A stretch of DNA of 64,000 bases from assembly GCA_013423325.1 (NCBI GenBank), contig BLJB01000180.1:124001-188000 (forward strand), in the 5' to 3' direction. This DNA is from Usnea hakonensis. Taxonomy: Eukaryota; Ascomycota; Lecanoromycetes; Lecanorales; Parmeliaceae. The position numbers and the translations under genes were made by a program. Each line of letters begins with the position of its first letter. Position 1 is the stretch's first letter. A model generated the notes under the pieces. That model saw only the letters and a list, made by a program, of their open reading frames with translations, had not been told where the DNA came from and did no database searches. This document shows, piece by piece, positions 34,188 to 44,152 of the stretch.

Positions 34188-35672
34188 TCACAGCAGATCC
34201 ATAGTAACAACCTCCTCCCTCGCCAGCGAAACAGGCTGACTTTCCAGCTCCACCTCGTCTCCAATCGTCTCGGCCCTACCATTACCCTTACCGCGAGTCC
34301 ATCGCCGTCTCTCACCTTCTGGCCTCGTTTCGTCCGTCTGATGCCCTTTGTACGAAAGAGCGCTAAAGAACCGTTTCGAAATAGCGTCGTGTAGTTGTAC
34401 GAAAAAGGGGAGCATGACGATGAGACTGGCGGCGATGATGCCAATGTCCATTTCGACAATGGCGATGGTCAGGGGGATGATGTTAGCCCCTAAGTGGTGT
34501 TAGAGACGGATCCTCATGGGATGTCCGGGGGGGGGGGGGAGAATGGAAGGGGGAAAGATGGGAGAAAGGGGAAAGAACTTGCATTGAGGATCGCTCTTGG
34601 TAGCGGGATCGGGATACACCATGAGTACGAGCCTGGCGATCGTGCAAGCCGTATGACTGCAGTGAGATCCGTTCACGTTAGCCAAACTCCCGCGCTTAGC
34701 CAACTCATACCTCGGGGTCGCATATCAACGAACAAACAAAACTCACCCAATCCCCAACAAAATCAACCCCATAAGTCCCGTAATCTCCGGCGCCGTATGC
34801 CTCATCCTCCCAAGCGCCGGCAACGGCGTCGCAATCACAAGCACACTGGTAAGAATATTCGCCGCCGCCGTACAATAGCGAAATGTCTCCGCGTCCACAC
34901 ATCGCCCTCGCTCCGCGCCCCGCCATGATTTTGTCACGGGCGTGCACTCAAAGACACTGACTAGGAATGCGGGGACGTAGTAGCCGATTATGAGGGCGAT
35001 GAGGGCGTAGGTGGCGCGGCGGGTGAAGCGGACGAGGGGGGAGGTAGCGCGGGCGAAGATGTGGGTGTAGAGGAGGCAGATGGATAGTTTGGTGGTGAGG
35101 GTGGTGAGTTTGAAGAGGATTTGGTTGAGCCAGAGGAGCTGGAGGGAGAGAAGGGAAGAAGCGGAGGGGCAATTAGAATGGGGGCGTTGATAGAGGGTTG
35201 TTCGGTATGTTCAGGATGAGATTGCGAGATTACTTGCTTGCTTACTTTTAGAGGTTCTGGCGAGGAGCGGATGGGGAGGGGGATATCATATTTGTGGTGG
35301 CCGTAGCCCCAGTGCGTGACGCCTGGATGGGGAAGTTGGTTAGCAGGGATAGAATCGTGGGAAGGGATCGGAGAGTCGATTTGACTCACAAGCTACGTTG
35401 AAAGCATCCTGGCACAGCGAGGAGATCTGTTACGATTATGTTAGTCTCATCAGTATGATTATTCCAAAGTTTCTCTGGTCCTCTCTGGTACTCTCTGTTG
35501 AGGTGGAGAGCAGAGCGCAACTCACCAAAGCGAGCACAAGAACCCAATCCGAGGCAGATGTTTTTCTAGTGTGCAGACGAAAGCTCAATCTGAGAACCAC
35601 GAAACAAAGAGTAATGATGCCGAACGCAAGGACGTTGGAAATCAAGATCGAGCCGTTATATTTCTCCATCAT
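34188..35672 (-). CDS. Fungal rhodopsin-domain seven-TM protein (Pth11-related)
   Basis: Six exons on minus: 35526-35672, 35390-35426, 35246-35322, 34747-35138, 34583-34656 and 34188-34489, giving 342 residues. Seven hydrophobic segments are spread along the protein, with landmarks VAGVTHWGYGHH after the second exon, LLWLNQILFKLTTLTTKLSI in exon 4, and the extracellular CVDAETFRYCTAAANIL. The tail is basic and then acidic, and cytoplasmic. These fit the fungal rhodopsin-like integral membrane family related to Pth11 receptors. Introns are 99, 67, 107, 90 and 93 nt. The last intron has a GC donor (GCAAGT at 34582) instead of GT, with acceptor TTAG. It also contains a long G run on plus near 34,528. 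Ligand and role are unknown. Confidence 0.82.
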
Positions 35673-37178
35673 GCAGAACGGAGGAGAATTTCTCTGATTC
35701 CGGTTTCTCGTACCTGTACAATTTTGTCGATAAGACGCAGATGGGGTTTTAGCCGAGAGTTTCAGCGTGGGCCATGTGGGCCGAGGATGTGCTAGGAATA
35801 TCACTGCGAAGTCTTCTCCTCGATGACAGCGGTATGACGTACTCCTTCTCCATAGCACACTCCAATATATTACTGCGTTTGGAGAGGTACAAGGCGTCTC
35901 CCGAAGGGCTGCTTTCTGTACAGGAGGGCTTCCCAGCTAAGTGCACATAGCGGAGGTAGTGCACAGCTACCCCGCAACCCTCCCCTTTTTCCACCACGAT
36001 ATATCCAAAAAGCAACCAGACCGAAGTTCTCCCCTCCTTCGTCCGTTGAATGTTTGAGAATTCGAGATCCGTGTCCAGATTAGGTAATGGAGATATGACC
36101 ACGGACTTCCGCGGAGCAACGGGCTCGGAAACGGGTTTCACAAGGAATTGCAAGCAAGCGGCTCAGCATTTCAGGTAATGGAAGTCGTATTCGCAATGCT
36201 GAATATTTATGACTATTTTCCAGGTCGTGTGGGCGCAAGGCCAAGGTATATCAATATACATAGGTAAGGAATAAGGTACCGTCTACGCCGCTTGGCCACA
36301 TCTCCGTGTCCAATCGGCTCTGGGCTGGGCAGCCTTGTCTCATCTTCATGCATGGGATGTGTCCCACCATATGCAATTGACATTAGCTTTTGACCGTCAT
36401 TTCCGTTGATTACGGAAATGAAGCTGTCTGCAAGGATCGGTGCAAGACACAAGTGCTGGAGAGAGAGCAAAGGACGAATTTAACACAAGCGGCTCGCTGG
36501 ATGATCAGTAACATTACCCTAGTATTTGGTACAATTGCTTCTCATTGGCGTGCAGAAGAGGAGGGTATGTGCGGAGATGTGAGACAACGTTCGGCAATTT
36601 CATTAAAAGCGGATTGGAGACGGATGAGCTGTAAGGGCTTGACATAAGCCGTTCAGTCTTGGCCGCCCTTCTCTTTTAATCGAATATCCATATCCGTTCA
36701 GGACATCTTCTTGATTGGGGTGTATAGTAGGTGAAAGAACATTGCCTTGATGCTTGCTGTCCCTCAAAGGTGTAGAGATCGGAGACAGAAAGACAACAGA
36801 TCTTGGCGCATGGCTGGAGGATGTAGAGTACGAGAGGCCGGGCGCATGCCAAGATGCCTAGTCCTGGAAGAGGGGTGTTGGGATGCAGGCGGCAGTGGTA
36901 CGCTCGTAACATGGGAGTGGTATTCGGTATGACATTATGAAAGATAATACACACGGAATGGTCTCGGCAGAAGCTTTGACAGGTGTTGATGTAGCGATTT
37001 CCTGCTACATTGACAAGCAATCATACTCTCATCAAATCCCACAAATGTCTGCATACTATGGGAGGAACACATACTGGTACCGTTACTTTCAATATTGCCT
37101 CCCGTTTCCTTGCCCGCGATGCTTCCTCGGCGTGAGACACAAAAGTCAGCTCCTACTCGAGAAGAGCAATCCTGGTGA
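35673..37178. other. Intergenic DNA, about 1.5 kb
   Basis: Open frames on minus at 35,749-36,153 and 36,213-36,470 and others on plus are short and without domains. I support no gene. Confidence 0.4.
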
Positions 37179-39094
37179 CTACCGACACTCCCAACTTCCC
37201 AGCGCCTTTGCATCTCCCCCCAAATACGTGCTCTGCGCCGGATACCTGTAGCACACACACACACATTAGCCAACTCTCCTCTCATCCATCCGTCAAAACC
37301 GTCCAAACAGTAACAAAAAAACTTCATACTTGCAATGCCGGTGCCGATAATCCACCCCCATATCCACACTGTCATCCACGAATTTCGTCCCCACAATACT
37401 CTCCACCGCCTCCCCCCTTTCAACCCACCCCACCATCGCAGCCAACACATTCCCCTCCTTCTCAAATCCCACACCCTTCGCCGCCGCGCCGCCGCCCTGC
37501 CCCATCACCCACGCCCCTGGGCCTGAGTTGCAATGAAACATACCCGGCACGCGGAAGAATCGCATGTAGGTATCGAGTTGGACGGGGGTGGAGCGCGTGG
37601 AGGCGGAGAAAGCGAGGTAGAAACGTTCGGTGTTGAAGGATGTGATTTGGTTGTCTTGGAGGCCGTGGTAGAGGAGGAGTTTGGAGCCGCGGTTCTGGAA
37701 GGTGGGCAGGGAGGAGGGCCAGGTGCGGATGTTGGAGGGGTTCAGGGCGGAGGCTGCGAGGGCGGAGGCGGTGGTGAAGGTGGCTGCGTTCCAGGATGGG
37801 TCGTAGACAACGTACTTGAACCAGCTCTACACAGAAAAGATTGATCTGTCAGTGAGAGCGTGGAGAAGTAAGAAGTCTGGGGGATGTTGGTACTTCGGAA
37901 TAGCTGAATGGGGCTCCGGCGTATAACTTTTGAGCCGCTAGGATCTCGCTGCCTGGTTGCATTGCGGGATATATGAGGGTTCCGTTGGGGTAGTAGAAAG
38001 GACTGAATATTTCACGAACCATTTCTACCTGGGTTGAAGTTAGACAGTTTGTAGAGTCGTTGGTGTTACATAGCAGTGTTCCAGGATCGAAATTGCACAG
38101 GTTGGGATTCTCGATGATACCATCAACAACGCCATCGAGTCCATCACACTGTTTTAGAATTTCTCCATGTATCAGATTCGTCCAGGTCGCCGTCGAGATG
38201 AAACTCGAAGAATTGGCCGGACCGGTAATAGGGAAGAATCTTGCTCTCCAGGATTGTAGGTTGTTGAAGTCCAGGGCAGGAGAGCCTGCGACTATGCCAT
38301 CGAAATCGCCAGGGAACATTTCGGCAGCTTTGATGCCTTGTCGTCCGCCAAGGGAGCAGCCGAGGTAGTATGATTTCTTGTAGTCCTTGCGATAGAAGAG
38401 GTTGGTTAGCTTCTTGCCAGCGACGGTAATGGTGTGAAGTCTTTCAGAAGGACATGATTAGCAAATCTTCGCACGGAAGGCAGAAGAGTCCCAAGACAGC
38501 AGAGGTCGACAACTCACGATCGCCAAGCGAAATCCGTAACCACATCGGGGTTGTGATACATCGTGATAGCGGTAGTGCCATTATGACCAGCGTTCGAACC
38601 GACAGAGGCAAAGCTGTTTTGCGCAGTGTATGCGAGATCTTCATACTTGATACCTACCTTGGTGGATCAATACTGTCACTCGGACAAAAATACTCACCGT
38701 ATTATGCTCCGCAGTAATGAGTATAGAACCTACAGCCATCTATGCCTCCATTACCAGTGACTAAAAACCGATCGCTGTAATCTTCCGGAAGCCATAATTC
38801 GAATGAAATACTGGATCTATTTGATGTGGGTATCGAGAGTGCAACGCGACAGATATTGACTGCGACGAGTTGACTTGGTCGAGCACAGGTTGCATCGTTG
38901 TCCGGGAGAGTAAGGTTCGTGCCAGCTGTCACATATGCAAGTACATGGCGGCTACTATTGTATATGTACGCTTCTGGCGTAAACGACAAGCACCGTTCCT
39001 GGAAGCTGTTCGTTGCATGGGCTGCTGAGCCCAGGCAAAGCGTTATCAACGCTATGAGTCTTAAGCTGCGGGTCATACTTTGCAAATGCATCAT
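37179..39094 (-). CDS. Secreted tannase / feruloyl esterase
   Basis: Hydrolyses ester bonds of gallate or ferulate in plant material. Five exons on minus, 38734-39094, 38518-38653, 37894-38440, 37330-37826 and 37179-37245, give 535 residues, normal for the family. A signal peptide is clear (SLRLIALITLCLGSAAHA). The nucleophile elbow is YYLGCSLGGRQG with Ser about 195, the calcium-site region is CDGLDGVVDGIIENPNLC, and the catalytic His lies in GMFHCNSGPGAW. The CS/HC pairing typical of tannases is present. Introns are 80, 77, 67 and 84 nt. The last short exon ends YLGGDAKALGSWECR. I start at ATG 39094; ATGs at 39091 and 39076 are also possible. Exon 4 shows the C-rich to G-rich codon switch. 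Confidence 0.92.
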
Positions 39095-39673
39095 GTTAGG
39101 CTCTGTGGCAGTGACAACAGAATCCCAGACATGAATTCGGTACAATTGGTGACGAGGCCGATTAGGTAATCAGTAACACCTTATGCGTCCTAGATAATTG
39201 CAAAATGTTAAATGTTGGACATGCATTGAAAGATTTGTAGAATCCTAAGTATTCAAGCAACACTGAATCCCGTTTTTCGCAGGATCATTAGGGCCTGTGC
39301 TTAACGCTAGTCCCGGTTCCCAGGGGTACGTGCAGCGAGTAATCAATCTCGATTGGGCCAACGTCAACCCAACCAATCCTGCATCCATGGTGTATCTCGG
39401 GTACATTCCTGCTTATTTGGTGGAGAAATTGAGCTCAGGTGTTGAATGCTCTGTGAGTCCAGCAGATGCCTTAGGTATTTGGCATAGTTTCATTAGAGAG
39501 ACAGTGTTTAAGTGAAGGAGTTTGCTATCATACAACAATCCTATCTCGTTTTGACTTCCTCAAAAAACCACGTATGGCCACGTGCTCGCCGAAGAGAGCT
39601 CAATTTTATTAATACAGAATACTGCTCTGTTCACGGTGTTGATGCACAAAACGTAACCATACATAATGTTGAC
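39095..39673. other. Intergenic DNA with one unexplained frame
   Basis: A plus-strand frame at 39,297-39,515 (72 codons, with QGYVQRVINLDWANVNPTNP) has protein-like composition and may be a remnant, but I do not recognise it. The rest should be the tannase promoter. Confidence 0.35.
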
Positions 39674-40577
39674 TCATGGCAGGCCTCGTCCCTCGTTCAC
39701 CGCGTTTGCGACCTGACTGGTGTTTGGCCGATTCTCTACAGCCAGTTAGCTCCAACACATTGTCATGGCAAGCCACAGCAACACTCACCAGCATATCGTT
39801 CATAGCTATCCATATATAGCTCATCAGTGCTCGTCGTGGCCTTAACACCCTCATTCTCCTCAATGGCTTTTACCCAGCTCGCCCAACGACTATCTGCTTC
39901 CGGCTCAGGCCAGCCACGGTAAGGTGTCAGTACCTTCTTGAACCTGATGATCCAAGGCGCGAACTGAATGTCGACAAATGATATGTGAGGGCCGAAGAAG
40001 AAAGGACCGGACGAATCTGCTGCCTCGACAATCTTCTGGATTCCGTCCGTGAGCCGTTGTGCTTGTTCGACTTGCTGCCCACTGTCTTGAGCTTGCAGTA
40101 AGCCGTAAAAATGTGGCAAAATGTGGCGGTTGATGTGGTCAGACCAAAGGCGGCAGTACGCTCGATCCTTTGCATTGGGTGGCAATAGTGGAGCGCCTTC
40201 ATTAAGATCTTCAAGGTATTCCATCAGCACCGTGCTTTCATAGCAGCCCCAGTCGTCGCCGTGTTGGAGGGCCGGGATGAGTCCGCGGGGATTGATTCGC
40301 ATCAGCTCCTCTGGCTTCTTGTATGGATCGACTTCAATATATTGATAGTTGAGACTTTTTAGCTCCAGTGAGATCCATACTCGCTGCACGAATGGACTGA
40401 GAACATCAGTCAGTCGCGGTGTCTCAATGAAGACGCGGAGGCACCCAGGACTCACCAGAAGCAGCTGCCATACAATTTGAGCTCATGGTCCTTTGCGTGC
40501 TTCTTGACCGTATTCAGAGCGTTTCCGGTAGCTCTCTTGTGGTATGTTTTCTTCTCAGAATTAGCCTTGTCGGACAT
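39674..40577 (-). CDS. Omega-type glutathione S-transferase
   Basis: Three exons, 40456-40577, 39789-40396 and 39674-39735, with 59-nt and 53-nt introns, give 263 residues. The N-terminal thioredoxin-like domain reads LYGSCFCPFVQRVWISLELK, with catalytic Cys41 in a CPF motif, as in omega-class enzymes that act as thiol transferases or dehydroascorbate/glutathionyl reductases. NPRGLIPAL and YESTVLMEYLEDL form the glutathione site. The C-terminal helical domain includes GPHISFVDIQFAPWIIRFKK. The protein ends NRPNTSQVANAVNEGRGLP in the third exon; reading past the donor gives a false ending. Codon 41 (Cys) is split by intron 1. The protein is probably cytosolic. Confidence 0.92.
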
Positions 40578-40774
40578 GGTGCAAAATACACAGATGTAGG
40601 TGGAGACCGAAGGAGTAGCACGGCTGAGAGTAGAGCGTCTGCTTGAAAAGCGAAGTACAGTAGGGCATGGAAAAGAATTGGAGGTGGAATTGACAATTCA
40701 GATAGATCTTGTTCTTGAGCTGGATGACGTGGAGCCGACTTCGGATCGTCCTCACGCGGAAGCTTAACGCGATG

Positions 40775-42147
40775 TCATGCCGCCTTGAGGTTTGCTTTCT
40801 GCGATGAAAAAGTCGCCGGTGCCGAAAAAGACTGGTTGCTTGCTTGCTTACCATGGACTTTCTTTTCTCCTTTTCTTCTTTGAGAAGATGTCGATGAACA
40901 CTGCTCTTCTTGACCTTATCACTCTCCTCTATAGTGTGTTTGTGGGCTCCGGCCGTTCCATCGCCTTTACCATTGGCTCCGTTCCCATTGACTCGCTGTA
41001 TTGTATAGTACCTTGCGCCATCGCTGCCAGGTTCCGGAAGGGCCGAAAGTCCATTCTTTAGGTCTTGTGTAATCGACAGCGCTTGTCCAGGTGCGAAAGG
41101 ATCGTCATTCACAGGGGTTTCAGCAGGAAGATCAGTACCCATCAAGGCCCTCGCCCCCGGGAAATACTCCGTGATCTTGATTTTCACATCGCATAGATCG
41201 CGTTCTCTGGCTTGTCGCTTTCTCTTCTTCTTATTAGGATCGTCTGATTTTGCAGTGCCCGGTGGACGCCCCTTGAGTCTACAATCCCAATAGTGAGAGA
41301 CGAAAGGCTTGCGCTTGTAGCGTTGAGTAGACCGGTGAGAGTAGATGTTATCCACGTGGGGGAAGTAGATTTGGAACCTGGTCTAGAGTTAGCCACACGA
41401 CGACTATAAGAGAAGGCCCACGTACTGTTCCCCAGTCAAAGTGATTTTCTCGTCAACATCAAACAGCCTTCTCCGCCATTGTTCTAGATTTGGAGGATGC
41501 GCTATCATCTTCATATTGCTAAAGTGCCCATCAGTCCTTCCCCCATTCGTGACGGGGACCGGCCGTAGATCCAAATCATGCTGTAGGCGCCCCAGTTGGT
41601 CATCATGGCTCAGATGCGGATCCAATAGATGGCCTTGCTGTTGTGGATGCGGTGACAAGATACCAAATTGACCTCGCCCGCCACCAGCGGTACTCTCTTG
41701 GGGCCTCGTTCGGGAGATGGCGCTAAACAAGGCTGCGTTGGATGGGTCAAAGACATTGTTTGGCTGCGGAGAGGAGACTGGGGGGTCTGTGTGAATGTCC
41801 TGAAAGCGAGGTTGATTTGATCTGGAAGCGTCAAACGGGCTGGACTCAAATGCGTTTTCACTTTGAGGTTGCTGTAATTGAGGCTCATTTGCCAATTGAG
41901 GGTCGAAGTGGAATTGGTCTAGGGCGGTAATGTCTTGGCCTGAAGCAAGATTGGAGTGAGGCGGGTATGGCGACGAATGGAAAATGGTGGCATGGTGGAG
42001 TTGTCGGCTGGGGAAGTGATGATGAGGAAGAGATGCCTCCATTGCGACAAGGAAAGGTGCCACTCCGGGGGCACTTTCGATATGTAAAGGCGGCGACATG
42101 CTAAAGTACAGCATATTCCGTACTTGCCTCTTCCCTGCATGTATCAA
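40775..42147 (-). CDS. Hypothetical basic protein, possible nuclear factor
   Basis: Modelled as exons 41422-42147, 40852-41382 and 40775-40798, giving about 426 residues. The N-terminal half is Pro/His/Gln/Ser-rich and looks disordered. The best-ordered block spans the first intron: RRRLFDVDEKITLTGEQY, then TRFQIYFPHVDNIYSHRSTQ, SHYWDCRLKGRPPGTA and a strongly basic KKKRKRQARERD. The block ends DLCDVKIKITEYFPG. A later helix KEEKEKRKS precedes the last intron. Intron 1 is only 39 nt by this model and intron 2 is 53 nt. Several in-frame ATGs (42147, 42099, 42042) compete as start. I do not recognise the family. The basic cluster suggests a nuclear location. Confidence 0.65.
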
Positions 42148-42826
42148 GTGTGGGGGGCTAACGTGAGGTCATATACGCTAGACTAAGTTTGTTTTAGTGC
42201 CTTGTGATGCACTGAGATTCATAGAACTGTGTCTGTGTACCACATAAATTTCCGTCATTTACCCTCCACCCTCCCTACATCAGCGCACTTTTGTAGAGCC
42301 TCCTTCTCTGTTGCTCGCTAATTCTCTTGAGAGTGTTGCTCTGTCAAAGTATTCTAACTGTCACTTCGCCAACTTGAGAAATTTCTGTTATCTGAACGAG
42401 CACGGCCAAGTTCAAACAGCAGTGGCTTTTTGCCATTGAAACTCGCCATGCTTACTGACGAAATCTTCATTCTCTATGCGTCATTTGCCAATTCTTGTGA
42501 AGCTATTCACATCCTATGGAGCGTATTACGCTCTTCCTCATCGTCTGTTGTTGTTGTTGTTGCGTGCTTTGAGCACATTCTTGCACTAATACTTTTCTCT
42601 ATCGCGCCTTATCGGGCCCACATGGCGTATAGATTGCACAATATGCTCCATAGCAAATCTTCCCTCGGAATTGCATTATCGTTTCCCTGCAGAATTCCCC
42701 ATTGCACCCAAAGCCACCTAAGCTGTCCACCTTTGTGCTTCTGCGTCCCTCTGCCTTTTGTCTCTTCCCTCTTCCTTTACTCAAAAGCCTCTGCCCCGTT
42801 GCCGTTCGGTTCGGAACCCTTGAAAA
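42148..42826. other. Divergent promoter region
   Basis: About 680 bases between divergent genes. A 147-codon plus-strand frame at 42,430-42,873 overlaps the next gene's start in another frame and looks like leader sequence. A GTTGTT repeat lies near 42,547. No separate gene is supported. Confidence 0.4.
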
Positions 42827-43560
42827 ATGTCACAAGCAGAAATGATCTCCCCTCCAGCGCCATTAGCCTGTGAAAAAGATCATTTATTTCCGGATTCTCA
42901 TCCAGATAGCCGAGACCCGGCACCACCGGCAGATGATCGTCAACGTGCCGATCATCTCGTCGTCTCCCCCTACACATCTTTCCCCCATCTCCTTGACTTA
43001 CGACCGCTCAAAGAGCCACAAAGACTGCTAGCAAAAGCCCTCACAGTCCTCCAATCCACCCGCCCAGACTACGCCCTAGCCCCCTACCACCAATCATTCA
43101 ACTGGGACGCCGTAACACACCGACTCGAATCCCTCCTCGAAATCTCAGCCCACCAATGGCAACGCCAACATTTCTACATCGTAGTCTTCAGATCCCAAGT
43201 CCCCCCAACGACCGACCGCACCCATCTCGGCATGCTCGATCAGAGATCCCACGCCGAAGCGACCAAAAGCGGCGGCCTGCTGAAATACTGGTTCGGACTG
43301 CCCGACGAGAATGGTAGGAATTTAGCCACATGTACCTAACCCCATCCCCCAAAAGACAAGCCAAATCCGACCAATCTAACACCCCCCATCCAGGCATATG
43401 GCGCGACTTCGCCGACGCCCGACCCGCCAGCCTCGGTCCGGGTCACAAAGAGGCCAAGAGAGCCACCATCGACATGTACACCGAGTGGAAACTGGAGCGG
43501 CTGAGATTCGAAATCGGCGACGGCGCGCGCACGTGGAGCATCACCTCTTGGGAAAGTTGA
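42827..43560 (+). CDS. UPF0643 family protein
   Basis: Two exons, 42827-43331 and 43394-43560, joined by a 62-nt intron, give 223 residues. The conserved core is FNWDAVTHRLESLLEISAHQ, FYIVVFRSQVPPTTDR, HAEATKSGGLLKYWFGLPDE and, across the intron, GRNLATCIWRDFADARPAS, then ATIDMYTEWKLERLRFEIGD. This order matches the fungal UPF0643 family, which as far as I know has no established function. There is no signal peptide or membrane segment. The acidic, Pro-rich first 55 residues are probably disordered. Confidence 0.85.
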
Positions 43561-44152
43561 ATCACTCCAAGGGACAGGCACTGGCTTCTAGGAGCGCCTT
43601 TTTTTTAGGGTGATGATGGATGGAGCGTGGAGTGGGTGCATTGCGGGGAGTTGTGGATAGCGTTGATTTTGAATATGAGGATAATAATGGGGGATGGAGC
43701 GTACTTTAGAGTGAGTGTATTGCGTGGCGTTGAGGAGAGCGTTAATGATGAAGGAGCCATAGAAATATCCTTTACGCTCTTGCATGCGTCAGTAGAATAG
43801 CGCAAGCTAATCAAGATATAGAGGTCCGCGGGAACTGAACTGGACTGCAATGAGAGATGCCCATTTCCTTCAGCGATGTTCACTGAAAAATCATAGGCCG
43901 AGATGAGTCCTTTCTTTATTTCAGTTCTTGAGGACACGATAGTATTTGGCATTTGACAAATCACGTGTACATAGAGTACAGTGCAAATCCAACCACAGAG
44001 CTAGCAAGAAACCCCTGTAGAGCTACGAATGAACTATGTACACTACGCTTTCCATCAAGTATTCAAGTCTCACATCAGTTCACAAAGAGGCTTGCCATTC
44101 ATCACGAATCGATGCCACGACCCTTGGATAAGCTCTCTTCCCCAACCCTTCT
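43561..44152. other. Intergenic DNA between convergent genes
   Basis: Some 590 bases. Two imperfect copies of the words GATGGAGCGT and GAGTG(G/T)GTGCATTGCG occur near 43,618-43,645 and 43,693-43,725. The rest is unremarkable and no gene is supported. Confidence 0.4.

Noticed and set aside
34520..34540. Long G run taken as an assembly gap or quadruplex element
   Set aside because: It lies inside the last rhodopsin-gene intron and has no consequence for the reading frame; noted only as slippage-prone.
36935..37474. Long minus-strand frame rich in Trp, Arg and Gly
   Set aside because: It overlaps the last tannase exons in another frame and is a shadow of G-rich coding sequence.
42430..42873. 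147-codon plus-strand frame upstream of UPF0643
   Set aside because: It overlaps the UPF0643 start in another frame and has no domain; more likely leader sequence.
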